The notes under the pieces were generated by a model. The model searched no databases. It saw only the letters and a list, made by a program, of their open reading frames with translations, and was not told the origin of the DNA. A program made the position numbers and the translations under genes. Below, one piece after another: positions 1 to 10,440 of a stretch of 64,000 bases of DNA (the stretch's first letter is position 1; each line of letters opens with the position of its first letter). Source of the DNA: CAYRFQ01 sp964423615 (GTDB lineage: Bacteria > Planctomycetota > Planctomycetia > Gemmatales > Gemmataceae); the NCBI GenBank assembly GCA_964423615.1, contig CAYRFQ010000021.1:42102-106101 (forward strand), in the 5' to 3' direction.

Positions 1-3000
1 AGGCCGTGAATGTCTTCTGCGCTTTCGATGAGACTGTGGAGCAACTCGCTGACCAACATTTTGGCAGCGGCAGATTCCGTCCTTGCCGAACGAGTCTTCT
101 TGTGCTCGAACCTCCCGATGATGTCCCAGGACATCGCTTCGGATAGGAAGCGAATTTCCTCCATACTCTCGAGCCTCCAGGATGCCGTGGCCGTTGGCAC
201 GTTGTTCTCTGCGGCAAACTTCCGAGACCAATCGGTAATGGATCCCATCTGACACATCGCGGACATCGCAATCCCGGCTCGTCCGATGTTCAGTGTCTCC
301 AGCGCACTGACCTGACCACGACCTTCTAGACCGATCACGTTCTCACGAGGGACACGGACACCCTGCAGAGACAACTCATTGGTCGGGGACCCACACTGTC
401 CTAGCTTTTCCTCATCCTTCCCAACGACAAGTCCTTCACAATGCCGGTCAACAATGAAACCGGTAACGCCTTCCTCTGTCTTGGCGTAGAGACACATGAT
501 GCCACAAATACGACCGTTGGTGATCCACATTTTCGCACCATGGAGTTCCCAGTAGTCATACCAGAGGGACCCATTCCGTTCACGCAGTTGTGCAACGTCG
601 GTAAAGTAGACCTTCTCGAAGCCCTTGAGATAATACCGACGTTTCGCAAGGTCATCGGTCTGGTAGTCATATTCGTCGAAGCAGATAGGACCCGGCTCGG
701 CATCCTCAGACCACCTATAATACGCCTTGTATTCGTTGTGACCGTTGTCCTCGTGCATCTCGAACACTAGACGGTCTGCGTCGATCATGGTTCGACGCTG
801 ATCACTCCCTCTCGGAACGAAGGAGAGTGTTCCATCTGGAGCTTGATCGACCGGTACGGAGTGAAGCTGGGCTCGGGTTCCCACGCGCGCGGTGTCAGAA
901 CCTGCTGATGGTTCCGTCAGCGCGAATGCAGAAATCTGCCCACTAGAAACCCATCGCAAAAACAGTTCGGCTGCTCGTCGACGTCTTTGGAGTTCATCGA
1001 GGTATTCTGGAGCTCGACTACACACATCTTTCCAACAACTCATCGCGGCGCGGAGGGCAGTCTGCATTCCGTTCAGATTGAATCGTTGTCCTTCGACACT
1101 TGCCGCTTGCCAATGTTTGCCAAACGAGTGACCAAGGACCCGAAGTGAGGTTGGCTTGAAAACGGCTTTCTTGAGTTGCTCATTCAGTGCAAGGAAGGTT
1201 TTCTCGATATCACGGCCATCTCCCTTTTCGAATAGGCCGAGCAGGTTTGTGAGTTTGTCCTCAATATCGTTCTGAAGGGTGGTATCTTCAACGAACGGCG
1301 TCAGTTCCTTTTCGGCTTTGGGTAGGTCCTTCTTCCAGGCCACCAAAACGGGTGTAGTCCCGAGACTGCTATTGACCTGGATCGTCAGTGACACAGCCCC
1401 GTCCGCTAGCCGATGAGAGTGGGTTGTCAGTAAATAATATTCGGCCTTCGAACTTCCCTTACCTCCCTGAGCCTCGGGTATCGGCATGCGGAAGTATGCG
1501 TTCCGACGAAGGAACTCGACGTCCGAGTCATCTGGCCGGTGCTCTCGTTCGATGTACCGCTCGTACACCAGCCCATCACGAGTCTCTCCAAAGTGTTTCT
1601 GGAGTTCCGTCCGTATCTCGACATCTTTGGCGGCGAGTTGTGGATCAAGTTCGATGACCTCAGGAACGAGTCGAGGGGTGATCATGTCCGTCGGTTTACA
1701 CAGAAAGTCCCCAGAATTGTACTCAAGGGGGGCTTCCAAAATTTCTGAATACGTGGTGATTGATTCCCCTGGGAACTGAGAGTTGGTAGACCCATGAACT
1801 GAGATGATCTCTCGCCGTTGGATCAAGCGTTCGAGGTCAGCCACGACGCCCCCAGTGTACTCCAACCAGACCTTGAGTAAGGCAACCTCCGTTTCACAGT
1901 TGTGTCCGTCTTCCATCTTGGCGTGAGTTCGCAGGAGTAAGGCTTTGCTGGCAAACAAGTACGCATCTTGTCGACCCAATTCTTCCATGAACTCCGATGT
2001 CATACTTGTAGGAAGTGCGTCGGATTTCGTTCCGTGGACCCACTCGTTAACGTTCCTCCGGATGTGCGCGCGATGGACTCGGAGTTCGTCGAGTTCGGTC
2101 TGCAACGCCTGCCGCTGGGCTACCTGTTCGAACATCTTGGCTTCGTCTGTGAACCCGATGAGTGGATCAGCTTCATGGTCCCACTCTTGAGTAATCGTCT
2201 TCCCACGAGCACGACAAATACTTGGGTTATCGCGGACGAGGAACCGGAAAGCCGCAGCATCACGGTAGTATTTGGCGAGGAGATCGTCTTCCGAATATCC
2301 CGTCCCTCCAAATACCTGCCCGGCATTGTAGGACACACTTCCGGGAGCTGTCCCAAGGAGTTCCCCCACGATGGCTTTAATGAGCCCCATCCGCTCTTGG
2401 GTGTCCGGTCCGAGGTCGGTCGGGCTTAGAATCTGGTCGAGCGTTTCAATGACATAACGATGAGTAGCGATCTCAGCCACCAGTTTCTTCACAGCCCCGA
2501 ACTTACCAATTGCGTCTCGAGACTCTTCATCGTGGAAAAGTCCGGGAAACTGCACTCGTCCGGTCGCGTGCCCGATCGCTCGGCGACACAAGAGGTCAAC
2601 CATCCCAAAGGCCATCGAAGTGATATCCGGCGAGGCAAGAATCTCGTAGGCCCTGAAAAGGTACTCAGCATCGATAGTCAGGCTCTCTTTGGGTTCATGA
2701 ATGTTACCACTGACATTGGCAATACCAGCTCCCCGGAACCCAAGGGTTGCGACAGGTTGTACAGTCAGCCCCTGTTGGGTACATTCCTCGGATTTGACAA
2801 TACTCAATTGGTCTCCCTGCAAGACAACGAGGGTATCGGCATGTGCGGCAGGGACGAATAAACTCGAAGCTATTGGGGACTCTTCAACAATTGAAACAAA
2901 CGACATCCAACGCAGGCCTTCCTTGTCCCCATCATGTCCTGCCAGAGTCAGAAGATCCCTGGCCCAAAGGTGTGAAGCAACACGGTATCCCAACGAAGGA

Positions 3001-5894
3001 TCACGCTGCCCCAGTTCGGCGAGCACCCACTTACGAATCCGTGTGTGCAAGGTATTTAGAAGGTCATCGGAATTGACTTGAGGAATCGCTCTAATCAGGC
3101 CTAACAGGACATCGTTTTGATCATCTGAGAGTTCCTGTCCGCGGTCCAGATTCCGCCAAACATTGCTCGGCAGCACATCGTCGAGACGAGATGTCCATTC
3201 AAGAACGAAAGCGTCAAGTCCTTCCAGCTTCCGTTCGACTTTGAGCCACTCAGCCCAAGGCTCACCCGAGGTATCCTCGGTACCGAGCCAACGCATGAGT
3301 CCCACGAGGTGGTGAAAACGCAACTGGCGACCATCGGCAGCTGCCCATGACAACTTACCGTTGCTGATGTGGGAAGTCCGCGCCTGGGCTTTTTTCGCGG
3401 CATCTTCAACGAGTTCCTGAACACCGCGGAACGTCGTGTCCGTTCTTGTTGCTTCTTTCTCTTCGGCTATCTTTCGAAGGAGATCCCGAATGGCCACGGT
3501 GAGTTGTTGAGCATAGAGGGCAAGTCCGTGGAGGTAATCGCCACGATCGACTCCCATAATTCTTGGTTCTTCTTTCAAGGCTTCCTCGAACTCGACCAGC
3601 TTTCGATCGAGGCTATGACACAGCGAGGCTAGCTGCGAGTGTGTCTCACCAAGGACTTCAAGGGAAGCGGGAATCAACGAACTCCACGGGTCAGCACCGC
3701 AAACAGGTGATGGCCTCACTTTGGCCGCCTTTTCCATCCCTGCCAGGAGTCGTTCGACAGCATCACTCTCAACGGGGTAAACAAAGGTATGCTCTCCATC
3801 GCGACCCCAATCAACCAGGTCGCTCGTTCGCCAACACGTCTCACACTTGATGCAGTTCTCATGATTGACAACGATTTGTAGTTGCCCCGTCGGACTTTGC
3901 CTTGCTTCATAAACGCTGGCCGGACAAACATGCCAAAGGCCTGTCTTCTTGACCTCATCCTTCTTGGCCAAATCTGTCGGCCAGAAGACCTTGATGTGTG
4001 ACTCCTTGATGGTGTTGTACTCCAAGTGGGCGAGTCGCGCTTCCCACTTCTGGGTTGATCCAGCCAAGTGCTGGGTCAGGTCTCCAGCAGACTTGACCCT
4101 GGCACTGTACCGGAACGCAAGTTCGTCCTTCTGGGGATCGTCTTCGACGACACTGTCGTCCCCTCCTCCTTTTCGGAACCGATCCCAGGCAATCATGAAT
4201 CCTGTGGACAGACCGCCCAAAACGGCCAGGACTCCAGCTTGTAGAACGTCCCAAAGATTGATCTGTCGTTTGAGCAGTTGCAAGGCTTGAGGGAGTTTTC
4301 GTGACAGCGGTACATCGTTGTTGCTGTAGACGATTTTCGCTGCCGACGCAAGCACTGGAGCGAATCTCTCGAACCACCGTCGACTGGCGGCCGGAGGAAG
4401 TCCACTTGGTTCTTGTCCACCGGCTACGGAATAATGGAGTTTAATAGTCCCCGCATCAGGGAGGTTAGCTCGTGGACTCCTGAAGAAATCACGACAAGCG
4501 TTGACACATCCATCGAGCATGAGCTGCCAGAACCCCAGTCTCGGAAAGACTTCTTTCACCCGCAAGGCTTGGTTTAACTCGGTCGCATCATCGCGTAGTT
4601 CATTCCATTTTGAAGGACCTGCGATCCGCAACATGAGCCGCAGCCAGTTACTCCATCTCTTGAGGACCCACTGATTCGAACGAGTCCAGAGATACGATGT
4701 CTGGAGTGCAAGGTCGACGTTCTTGCCGAAGAATGCCTTCGTTTTCTTGACATACCCTGGCCAACGACTCAAGAACTCGACATCTTGCCAATAGTGATTG
4801 TGCTTTAAAGGTTCAACATAACACCGGCTTAAGTTGTCCTTGGTGAAGGGGAGACCTTCGTTGCGGAGTTGCTTGGCAGCTCGCACAAGGGCAAGTCCCA
4901 TCGCAGTGGCCGGACCAGTGAAGTTTGGGTAAGGAAAATCGATCCCAACTGCCGTGGCAGCTCCTCCAACGGCAAGTCCGTGGTCAACGAGAGTGGGAAT
5001 CTCTCGAGCCCCGCCACCACGAATGAGCTTGGCTCCGAAGGCACCTCGCTTAGCCCCCTGGAACCAAGGTTGAACCGAAGGCAAGTTTTCGAACCACTCC
5101 ATCAGCAAGTTAGGGTCACCGCCGAAATGTTCTTGGAGATTATCTGCAGGAAGCACCAGCCCAACAGACAAGCTCTGCTTATTCGTGTATAGAAAGCCTC
5201 CAGCGTTGAGATGGACGTCCTTTCCTTTCAAAGTTCCATTACGCAAGACCATCTCATAAGCCACTCCCTCCTCGTTGTCGATGTGGAACCGTTTGTCCAG
5301 CTCGTGTGGAGGGAACTCCAGGACCTGTTTGATGCCTTGGAGGAATTTGGGCGAACGTCGTGGATCGGTGAACCTCTCGTATCCTTCCTTGGTGACCAGG
5401 TGTGAAGCATCTCCTTCAGCAAGGTACACGAGGTCTGCGTAAACGGCTCCACGGTTTGTACAAGCTCCGATGACCCGCCCGTCCTCGCGGATCAGGCTCT
5501 CTACGGTCGTGTTGGTCAACAGGGTGACACCGTAAGTTCGAGCGATCTGTGATAGGTGGTGATCAAAAACCGGACGCAGTACCGTGTAACAGTTCTGAAA
5601 AGCATCCGGATCCCGGTAGGTCATGCCGAAGAGCCCGTGACCATCGGTCAAGAAGAATCCACGTTCGACGAGCCGACGTTCCCAGGCGAGCGTTTCGACT
5701 CCTTCCGGACCAAGTAAGTCTGGGTGCGCAAGTGATTCACAGAAGTAGACGCAACCAGACCAGTTTTCGGCACCGGGATACGGAGCGGCTTCGATGGCCG
5801 CAACGTGGAAACCCGCCCGGGCTAATCCGATCGCCGCCGCGAGTCCAGCAGCACCAGCACCCACAATCACGACGTCGTAATGTTTGAAATTCAT
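1..5894 (-). CDS. Giant FixC/FixX-like quinone oxidoreductase fused to two acyl-CoA dehydrogenase modules (partial, 3' end off window)
   Basis: The frame is open from an ATG at 5894, with AAGGAGA eight bases upstream, to the window edge: at least 1964 codons, so the C-terminus is missing. In order I see a FixC/ETF-QO-like FAD domain (Rossmann GAGAAG at residues 12-17, PGAENWSG at about 40), a hydrophobic helix at about 545-570 that may touch the membrane, and a FixX-like 4Fe-4S domain at about 650-700. The latter has one Cys in HVCPASVYE and three in NCIKCETC, the ETF-QO spacing. Next comes an acyl-CoA dehydrogenase-like module at about 760-1220 (LGFRGAG, AFGMVDLLCRRA, QVFGGTGY, YRDAAAF). A second module starts near 1465 with IPEAQGGKG, ALTEPSAGSD at about 1655 and HGAKMWITNG at about 1785. 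The expected role is acyl-CoA oxidation coupled to quinone reduction. The FadJ-like gene lies 298 bases upstream on the same strand. The domain calls are solid; direct internal electron transfer is inference. Confidence 0.88.
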   Translation of the reverse strand, partial: MNFKHYDVVIVGAGAAGLAAAIGLARAGFHVAAIEAAPYPGAENWSGCVYFCESLAHPDLLGPEGVETLAWERRLVERGFFLTDGHGLFGMTYRDPDAFQNCYTVLRPVFDHHLSQIARTYGVTLLTNTTVESLIREDGRVIGACTNRGAVYADLVYLAEGDASHLVTKEGYERFTDPRRSPKFLQGIKQVLEFPPHELDKRFHIDNEEGVAYEMVLRNGTLKGKDVHLNAGGFLYTNKQSLSVGLVLPADNLQEHFGGDPNLLMEWFENLPSVQPWFQGAKRGAFGAKLIRGGGAREIPTLVDHGLAVGGAATAVGIDFPYPNFTGPATAMGLALVRAAKQLRNEGLPFTKDNLSRCYVEPLKHNHYWQDVEFLSRWPGYVKKTKAFFGKNVDLALQTSYLWTRSNQWVLKRWSNWLRLMLRIAGPSKWNELRDDATELNQALRVKEVFPRLGFWQLMLDGCVNACRDFFRSPRANLPDAGTIKLHYSVAGGQEPSGLPPAASRRWFERFAPVLASAAKIVYSNNDVPLSRKLPQALQLLKRQINLWDVLQAGVLAVLGGLSTGFMIAWDRFRKGGGDDSVVEDDPQKDELAFRYSARVKSAGDLTQHLAGSTQKWEARLAHLEYNTIKESHIKVFWPTDLAKKDEVKKTGLWHVCPASVYEARQSPTGQLQIVVNHENCIKCETCWRTSDLVDWGRDGEHTFVYPVESDAVERLLAGMEKAAKVRPSPVCGADPWSSLIPASLEVLGETHSQLASLCHSLDRKLVEFEEALKEEPRIMGVDRGDYLHGLALYAQQLTVAIRDLLRKIAEEKEATRTDTTFRGVQELVEDAAKKAQARTSHISNGKLSWAAADGRQLRFHHLVGLMRWLGTEDTSGEPWAEWLKVERKLEGLDAFVLEWTSRLDDVLPSNVWRNLDRGQELSDDQNDVLLGLIRAIPQVNSDDLLNTLHTRIRKWVLAELGQRDPSLGYRVASHLWARDLLTLAGHDGDKEGLRWMSFVSIVEESPIASSLFVPAAHADTLVVLQGDQLSIVKSEECTQQGLTVQPVATLGFRGAGIANVSGNIHEPKESLTIDAEYLFRAYEILASPDITSMAFGMVDLLCRRAIGHATGRVQFPGLFHDEESRDAIGKFGAVKKLVAEIATHRYVIETLDQILSPTDLGPDTQERMGLIKAIVGELLGTAPGSVSYNAGQVFGGTGYSEDDLLAKYYRDAAAFRFLVRDNPSICRARGKTITQEWDHEADPLIGFTDEAKMFEQVAQRQALQTELDELRVHRAHIRRNVNEWVHGTKSDALPTSMTSEFMEELGRQDAYLFASKALLLRTHAKMEDGHNCETEVALLKVWLEYTGGVVADLERLIQRREIISVHGSTNSQFPGESITTYSEILEAPLEYNSGDFLCKPTDMITPRLVPEVIELDPQLAAKDVEIRTELQKHFGETRDGLVYERYIEREHRPDDSDVEFLRRNAYFRMPIPEAQGGKGSSKAEYYLLTTHSHRLADGAVSLTIQVNSSLGTTPVLVAWKKDLPKAEKELTPFVEDTTLQNDIEDKLTNLLGLFEKGDGRDIEKTFLALNEQLKKAVFKPTSLRVLGHSFGKHWQAASVEGQRFNLNGMQTALRAAMSCWKDVCSRAPEYLDELQRRRRAAELFLRWVSSGQISAFALTEPSAGSDTARVGTRAQLHSVPVDQAPDGTLSFVPRGSDQRRTMIDADRLVFEMHEDNGHNEYKAYYRWSEDAEPGPICFDEYDYQTDDLAKRRYYLKGFEKVYFTDVAQLRERNGSLWYDYWELHGAKMWITNGRICGIMCLYAKTEEGVTGFIVDRHCEGLVVGKDEEKLGQCGSPTNELSLQGVRVPRENVIGLEGRGQVSALETLNIGRAGIAMSAMCQMGSITDWSRKFAAENNVPTATASWRLESMEEIRFLSEAMSWDIIGRFEHKKTRSARTESAAAKMLVSELLHSLIESAEDIHG

Positions 5895-6192
5895 ATCAGG
5901 CGTCTCCTTGCGCCGGGGTGGCGAAGAAAGAAGATGGCTATGTCGTTGGGAGGAGTTGCGATTCGCCCGAAAGGTCGCAGTTAAAACCAGGGTCTACTGA
6001 GATGTTGGAATTATCTTGTGAACAGTCGTGTGTTTGGAAAATGATTCAGCTTTTCGATGATCGAAAACGAAACCAACGAGTTTTCACTCCACAACCGTGT
6101 CGTATCGTTCTTCCTTGAGTGCGGTCGTTCGTGCGTGTCCGTCCTCCTTCGGATAGACGAATCCTACTTTTTCAGAATAGCAGACGGACAAA
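5895..6192. other. Spacer between the FadJ-like gene and the giant dehydrogenase
   Basis: No coding frame with family features is visible on either strand. The only recognisable signal is the Shine-Dalgarno AAGGAGA just before the ATG at 5894. The length leaves room for a separate promoter for the giant gene, but no convincing -35/-10 pair was found. Confidence 0.5.
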
Positions 6193-8331
6193 TTAATTAG
6201 AAGCGAGTCGGTCGAATTCCGGGTGGGGCGTGAACCGCGTACCGCACTTGTCGGCGAGTTCGTTGAGAGTCGATTGGATTTTTTCGAGACCGACTTGCTG
6301 AGCGTATCGAATCGGTCCACCGCGATGACTTGGCCAACCGATCCCAAGGGCCACCGCCAAGTCCAATGTGTTGGCATCTTCCACGACCCCCTCGGCCAGA
6401 CATGCCAAAGACTCATTGACAACAAGCGCAAGCAAACGGTCACGGACCTGAATCATGACCACTTCTCGTGCCGAACTCTCCTTGGCTGTTCGACCCAAAA
6501 CCTGCGAGGCTTCCGTCGTGGCAGCTTGGGCAGCGGTATTCGTCCTGCGTCTTCCCCTCCCCCATCGGTAGAACCCTGTCCCCGTCCGTTGACCAAGCCA
6601 TTTTTTCTCGGCCATAGTTTGCAGAGCAAGGTTGGCCGCCTCGCGGTCTCGTAACACCGGGTCGAGGACATCAATGATCCTCCTCACGACGTCCACCCCG
6701 ATCTGATCGATCAATTGGAGCGGTCCCATCGGCATTCCAAAAGACCTCATTGTCATGTCGATCAGGTCGATCCGCGTGCCTTCACCAACAAGCGCTGCAG
6801 CTTCGCCAAGGTAGCCCATCAACACGCGGTTCACCAAGAAACCGGGACGGTCTGATACCATGACGGGAGTCTTGCCGAGTTTGAGAACGAACTCGTGGAG
6901 CCGGTGGTGCACGCGAGAATCGGTCGCAGGCGTCTGGATCAGTTCGACCAACGCCATCCGGTGCATTGGACTGAAGAAGTGAAGCCCAACCATGCGTCGG
7001 GGATATGTGAGAGCCCGCTGCACTTCCCCGACTGGCGAAGCTACTGTCATTGTGGCGATGATGGCAGAACTCGGGAGGTCTTCTTCGAGTTCTGTGAGTG
7101 TGGCGATCTTGGTGTCGGTATCGTCTGGCACGGAAGCTAGGAGGAGGTCCAAGTCCGCGAAATCATTGGGACCAGTAAACCCACGAATTCGACTCGTGAT
7201 GGTCTCGAGTGCTTGTTTGTCCAGTACGCCGTGCTCGACCGCTTGGTTCAACAACGTGACGATGCGAAGAATTCCCCATCCAAGAGCGTCCTTGTTCTTT
7301 TCGTGCAGGATGACCTCGCAGCCTTGCATGGCGGCGAGCTGCGCGAACCCAGCTCCAACTTCTCCTGCCCCGAGTATGCCGACCTTCCGCATGGGTGCCG
7401 ATTCGCCCGCGATGGGCTTGAGCGGTTTCCTCGCCTCCTCTCGCAAAATCGAAAGATGGGCAACATTTTGACAACCCGGTGTCAACGCGAGACGGGCAAA
7501 AGCATCTTGTTCGTAGGCCAATCCGGCGTCGATCCCCTGATTGATCCCTGTACGAACTGCCGCCAAAGCATCCCAGGGAGCCCGGTCGTCTTCGCGGGCG
7601 TGTTTGCGAAGGAATCGCTCACTCCCGCGGAACAGAAGCCATCGCCCGAGGCTATTTCCCTCAACGAAAAGTTGTTTCCAGCTTTGCAACGGAAGTCCTG
7701 TCGGTCGGCGTTTTTTGGGAGAAGCCAACAGTTCCGGAGGTTCCTCGTCCGAAACTTCGATGAGAGCGTCGGCCAACCCCAGGTGAACAGCATCGGCAGC
7801 ACCAATACGTCGGCCAACCAGGATCATTTGTAAGGAAGTTTCGAGCCCAACGAGTTGCGGAAGTCGTTGGGTCCCTCCCCACCCCGGAATCAATCCCATG
7901 TCCAGTTGGAGTAAACCGAGTGTGGTCGTCGCTTGATTGATAACGATCCGGTAGTCACAAAAGAGCGTCAATTCGAATCCAGCATTCAGGCACGAACCGC
8001 CGATCATGGCTACTGTCGGCACGGGAAAGGCAGCGATTCTTTGCCCAATTCTTTGGCCTCGCCGAGAAAGTTCGAGAGCCTCCTCGGGTCCCTGAAGTTT
8101 CGTTAATTCACATGAATCGATGCCGACCAAGAAGGAATGCTTTTTTCCACTCCGCAGTATCACCAGACGTAGTCCGTCGAGGCTTTCGATGTAATCCAAG
8201 GCACCTTCGAGATCTTCCAAAACCGACAACGACAACACGTTGGCTTCGTTATCAACGACATCGAAGTAGAGAATACACACGTCTTCGGAGAGTCGTCCGA
8301 CCCACAAGTTGTCTCGCTGAAATTGGGCCAT
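6193..8331 (-). CDS. FadJ/FadB-like enoyl-CoA hydratase / 3-hydroxyacyl-CoA dehydrogenase
   Basis: A bifunctional beta-oxidation enzyme of 712 residues. The start at 8331 is chosen because GGAG lies nine bases upstream and crotonase homology begins at once (MAQFQRDNLW). The frame is open to 8535, but the extra 68 residues are basic and look non-native. Residues 1-200 are a crotonase domain with SGKKHSFLVGID and GSCLNAGFE; E120 fits the first catalytic Glu. The second Glu, in the LPET-like position of FadB (E139), is Q142 here. Residues 316-600 are the NAD-binding hydroxyacyl-CoA dehydrogenase: GAGEVG at 321-326, catalytic H451 in HFFSPMHR and E463. A C-terminal helical domain follows. No thiolase or ETF gene is in view. 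It would supply the steps after the acyl-CoA dehydrogenase encoded downstream. Full hydratase activity is uncertain because of the Q142 change. Confidence 0.9.
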   Translation of the reverse strand: MAQFQRDNLWVGRLSEDVCILYFDVVDNEANVLSLSVLEDLEGALDYIESLDGLRLVILRSGKKHSFLVGIDSCELTKLQGPEEALELSRRGQRIGQRIAAFPVPTVAMIGGSCLNAGFELTLFCDYRIVINQATTTLGLLQLDMGLIPGWGGTQRLPQLVGLETSLQMILVGRRIGAADAVHLGLADALIEVSDEEPPELLASPKKRRPTGLPLQSWKQLFVEGNSLGRWLLFRGSERFLRKHAREDDRAPWDALAAVRTGINQGIDAGLAYEQDAFARLALTPGCQNVAHLSILREEARKPLKPIAGESAPMRKVGILGAGEVGAGFAQLAAMQGCEVILHEKNKDALGWGILRIVTLLNQAVEHGVLDKQALETITSRIRGFTGPNDFADLDLLLASVPDDTDTKIATLTELEEDLPSSAIIATMTVASPVGEVQRALTYPRRMVGLHFFSPMHRMALVELIQTPATDSRVHHRLHEFVLKLGKTPVMVSDRPGFLVNRVLMGYLGEAAALVGEGTRIDLIDMTMRSFGMPMGPLQLIDQIGVDVVRRIIDVLDPVLRDREAANLALQTMAEKKWLGQRTGTGFYRWGRGRRRTNTAAQAATTEASQVLGRTAKESSAREVVMIQVRDRLLALVVNESLACLAEGVVEDANTLDLAVALGIGWPSHRGGPIRYAQQVGLEKIQSTLNELADKCGTRFTPHPEFDRLASN

Positions 8332-9315
8332 CTCGATTTCTCCAGGGCCGGTTTCTGTCGTTCGAAGTGGGACAGGAAAAATTCTTTTGGTGAATCGATG
8401 TCGGTTGGCTTGACAACTATCGGATGCCCCAAAAACTACTACTTTCCGCGCAAAAAACGACAGTAAATTGACACTAAACTGCATACTTTTGGTGTTAAAC
8501 CTGCGCCTTTTTTGCATCTCTGTATAATGTAACAACTTACGTAAAACGACCTGTCAAAAACTCACGACTGTTTCAACCGACGTGAACAAACTAGTGAACG
8601 TCGTTTGACGGTCGTATAGTCGGCGCAAACAGGTCTGGAAATTACAACTCGTTTTGCGAGAACAACTTCCAGCGTCGACATTTCGGTGCCGAGCTATCGA
8701 CAGACTGTCAACCAGCCAATTGCCTAGTGAGACGATCCCAAAAACTCGCCAAATTGATGGTTTTCAGCGTGACTCGGGACCCCAGGAACATCTTCAAGCG
8801 TGTCTCCTCATAATACAATAGGATTTGAGGTCATCTCATTTTCACAAAAATGAACAATCTACCAGAAAATTCTCAAGATTTCGGTCCAGCTCACGCAACC
8901 CAAAGCCCGGACTCAGGAGTTCACTGAGAAGTGTGTTTTCTGGCTGACGACTGCCCGGAGACAACAAAAGGGCATCGTTCCCAGTCTCTACAGGGGTGGG
9001 CAAGTTGGCGAGATTTGGCCTCGCAAAGAAGTTGCGGTTTCGAATGGAACCCGATTGAGGGTTCATGAAGTCAGGCTAAACGCACATCAGATGGAACCAC
9101 GTTTCCGGATTTGTGGCAACACAAACGCATGTTCACAGAATAAAGGACGTGCTCGTAGACTGGCGAATATTTCACTCGATCGTCGAAATCGATGATGTTG
9201 TCGGTCAGTGCTGACGACTGCACTGGCGTCACTCTACAAAGCCTACACCCAGTTGGGTTGCGCTCTACCTGCGCCATTACTCAAATATACCAACTTCTAA
9301 GAAGCCTCGTATGGC
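8332..9315. other. Long intergenic region, no supported gene
   Basis: Nearly 1 kb without a frame that looks like a protein family. Short minus-strand frames near 8842-9066 and 9071-9277 lack a ribosome site and recognisable motifs. The 204 bases upstream of 8331 are an open N-terminal extension of the FadJ-like frame. It presumably holds that gene's promoter; none could be called with confidence. Confidence 0.5.
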
Positions 9316-10440
9316 TCACCCCTGAGCCATGACGGCACGAAGCCTCTCTTGCGTTTCTTGGACAAGTTCTATGGCCGCATCAAGACAGACAAGCGACTCT
9401 TCGTAAACCCCATCCGCCGCTGCCGACCAAGATCGATTGATCTGTCTTTCGCACGCAGCAAATCGATCCATCACTTCGGCATACCGCCCCAATCCGAATT
9501 GCTGTATGAACTCCGTTCGTGATTCAATAAATCCAGCGACTTCCAACTTCTGGGCATCCTCAAGCCGATCGAGAATCATCTTCAACTTGTTAGGAACCTC
9601 CGAGACTTCGACCTGCGACGGCACGGTTTCGTTCGCCATGCCAACTTCGCCCTCTCGCCTAATGGGTTGCCCTGCGATTTGAACGTCAGGAATGGGCGAA
9701 GGAGCTTCTGCGTGGACCTTTTCATCCACGTCCGGTAAATCGAGACCATCTTGGGCCACTGAGTCCGTCGTTTTCTGGTCCGAACCGGTCACGTCCTTGT
9801 GCAACGCAACCAATTTGGTTTGCAGACTCGCGAGAGTGGCCTCCGGGCCAATCGTATGGTGATCGACCTGGTTAGTTTCTTTTGGCTTGTTCCCCATGCG
9901 GATCAAAACCGCCCCCAGCACAAGCCCGCCGATGCTGCCAATGAAATAGATCAATCCCGGCCATCGACTCCACGAAAATTCTCGGACGATGACGTAGCGT
10001 TGTTTTACCCGAGGATCAACGCTTTTTCCTTGTTTCCTGAGTTCCGCAAGTAGTTCCGGTGTAAGTATGTCGTCTTTGGCTGCGAGAGAGACGGGCAGTC
10101 CATTCGGAAGGAGGACAAGTCCTGTTTCTTCGTCCCGCGTGACTTTTTCAAGCTGAGCTGGCTTCAACCGCGAGAGAGCCTTCACCTGCTGTTGGTAGAG
10201 TTCGGGGGCCGAACGATCGACTGACAATTGCTTGGTTCTTGCGGATTGTCGAACTCTAGCGAATTCGTCTTCGGAGAGAAGGACGACACCGCTCGACGAT
10301 TTAATCGTCAACCGCTCTCCATCCCCCTTTTGGAAATCCGATTCGGGCGCATCGAGGGGCACGTGGTAGGCAGTTGCCGCGGCAAGCGCACCAACAACCA
10401 CCGACGCAGTCAGCAGGACATTGCCCAGGAGTTTCAACAT
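9316..10440 (-). CDS. Two-helix membrane protein of unknown function
   Basis: The product is 374 residues and not recognised. An N-terminal hydrophobic stretch (residues 5-24, signal or anchor) precedes a mostly charged region of about 130 residues. A second membrane helix lies at about 159-182 (WPGLIYFIGSIGGLVLGAVL), followed by an acidic, Gln- and Asp-rich linker. The last 90 residues are helical (FGLGRYAEVMDRFAACERQ, then DAAIELVQETQERLRAV) and may bundle. It begins 104 bases after the end of the OPT transporter gene on the same strand, so co-transcription is likely and a role beside the transporter is possible. Nothing in the sequence identifies an enzymatic site. Confidence 0.7.
   Translation of the reverse strand: MLKLLGNVLLTASVVVGALAAATAYHVPLDAPESDFQKGDGERLTIKSSSGVVLLSEDEFARVRQSARTKQLSVDRSAPELYQQQVKALSRLKPAQLEKVTRDEETGLVLLPNGLPVSLAAKDDILTPELLAELRKQGKSVDPRVKQRYVIVREFSWSRWPGLIYFIGSIGGLVLGAVLIRMGNKPKETNQVDHHTIGPEATLASLQTKLVALHKDVTGSDQKTTDSVAQDGLDLPDVDEKVHAEAPSPIPDVQIAGQPIRREGEVGMANETVPSQVEVSEVPNKLKMILDRLEDAQKLEVAGFIESRTEFIQQFGLGRYAEVMDRFAACERQINRSWSAAADGVYEESLVCLDAAIELVQETQERLRAVMAQG

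Noticed and set aside
8523..8528. TATAAT on the plus strand
   Set aside because: No matching -35 at 16-18 bases and no plus-strand gene downstream.
8842..9277. Two small minus-strand frames (74 and 68 codons)
   Set aside because: No ribosome sites, no signal peptide or motif, and base use unlike neighbouring genes.
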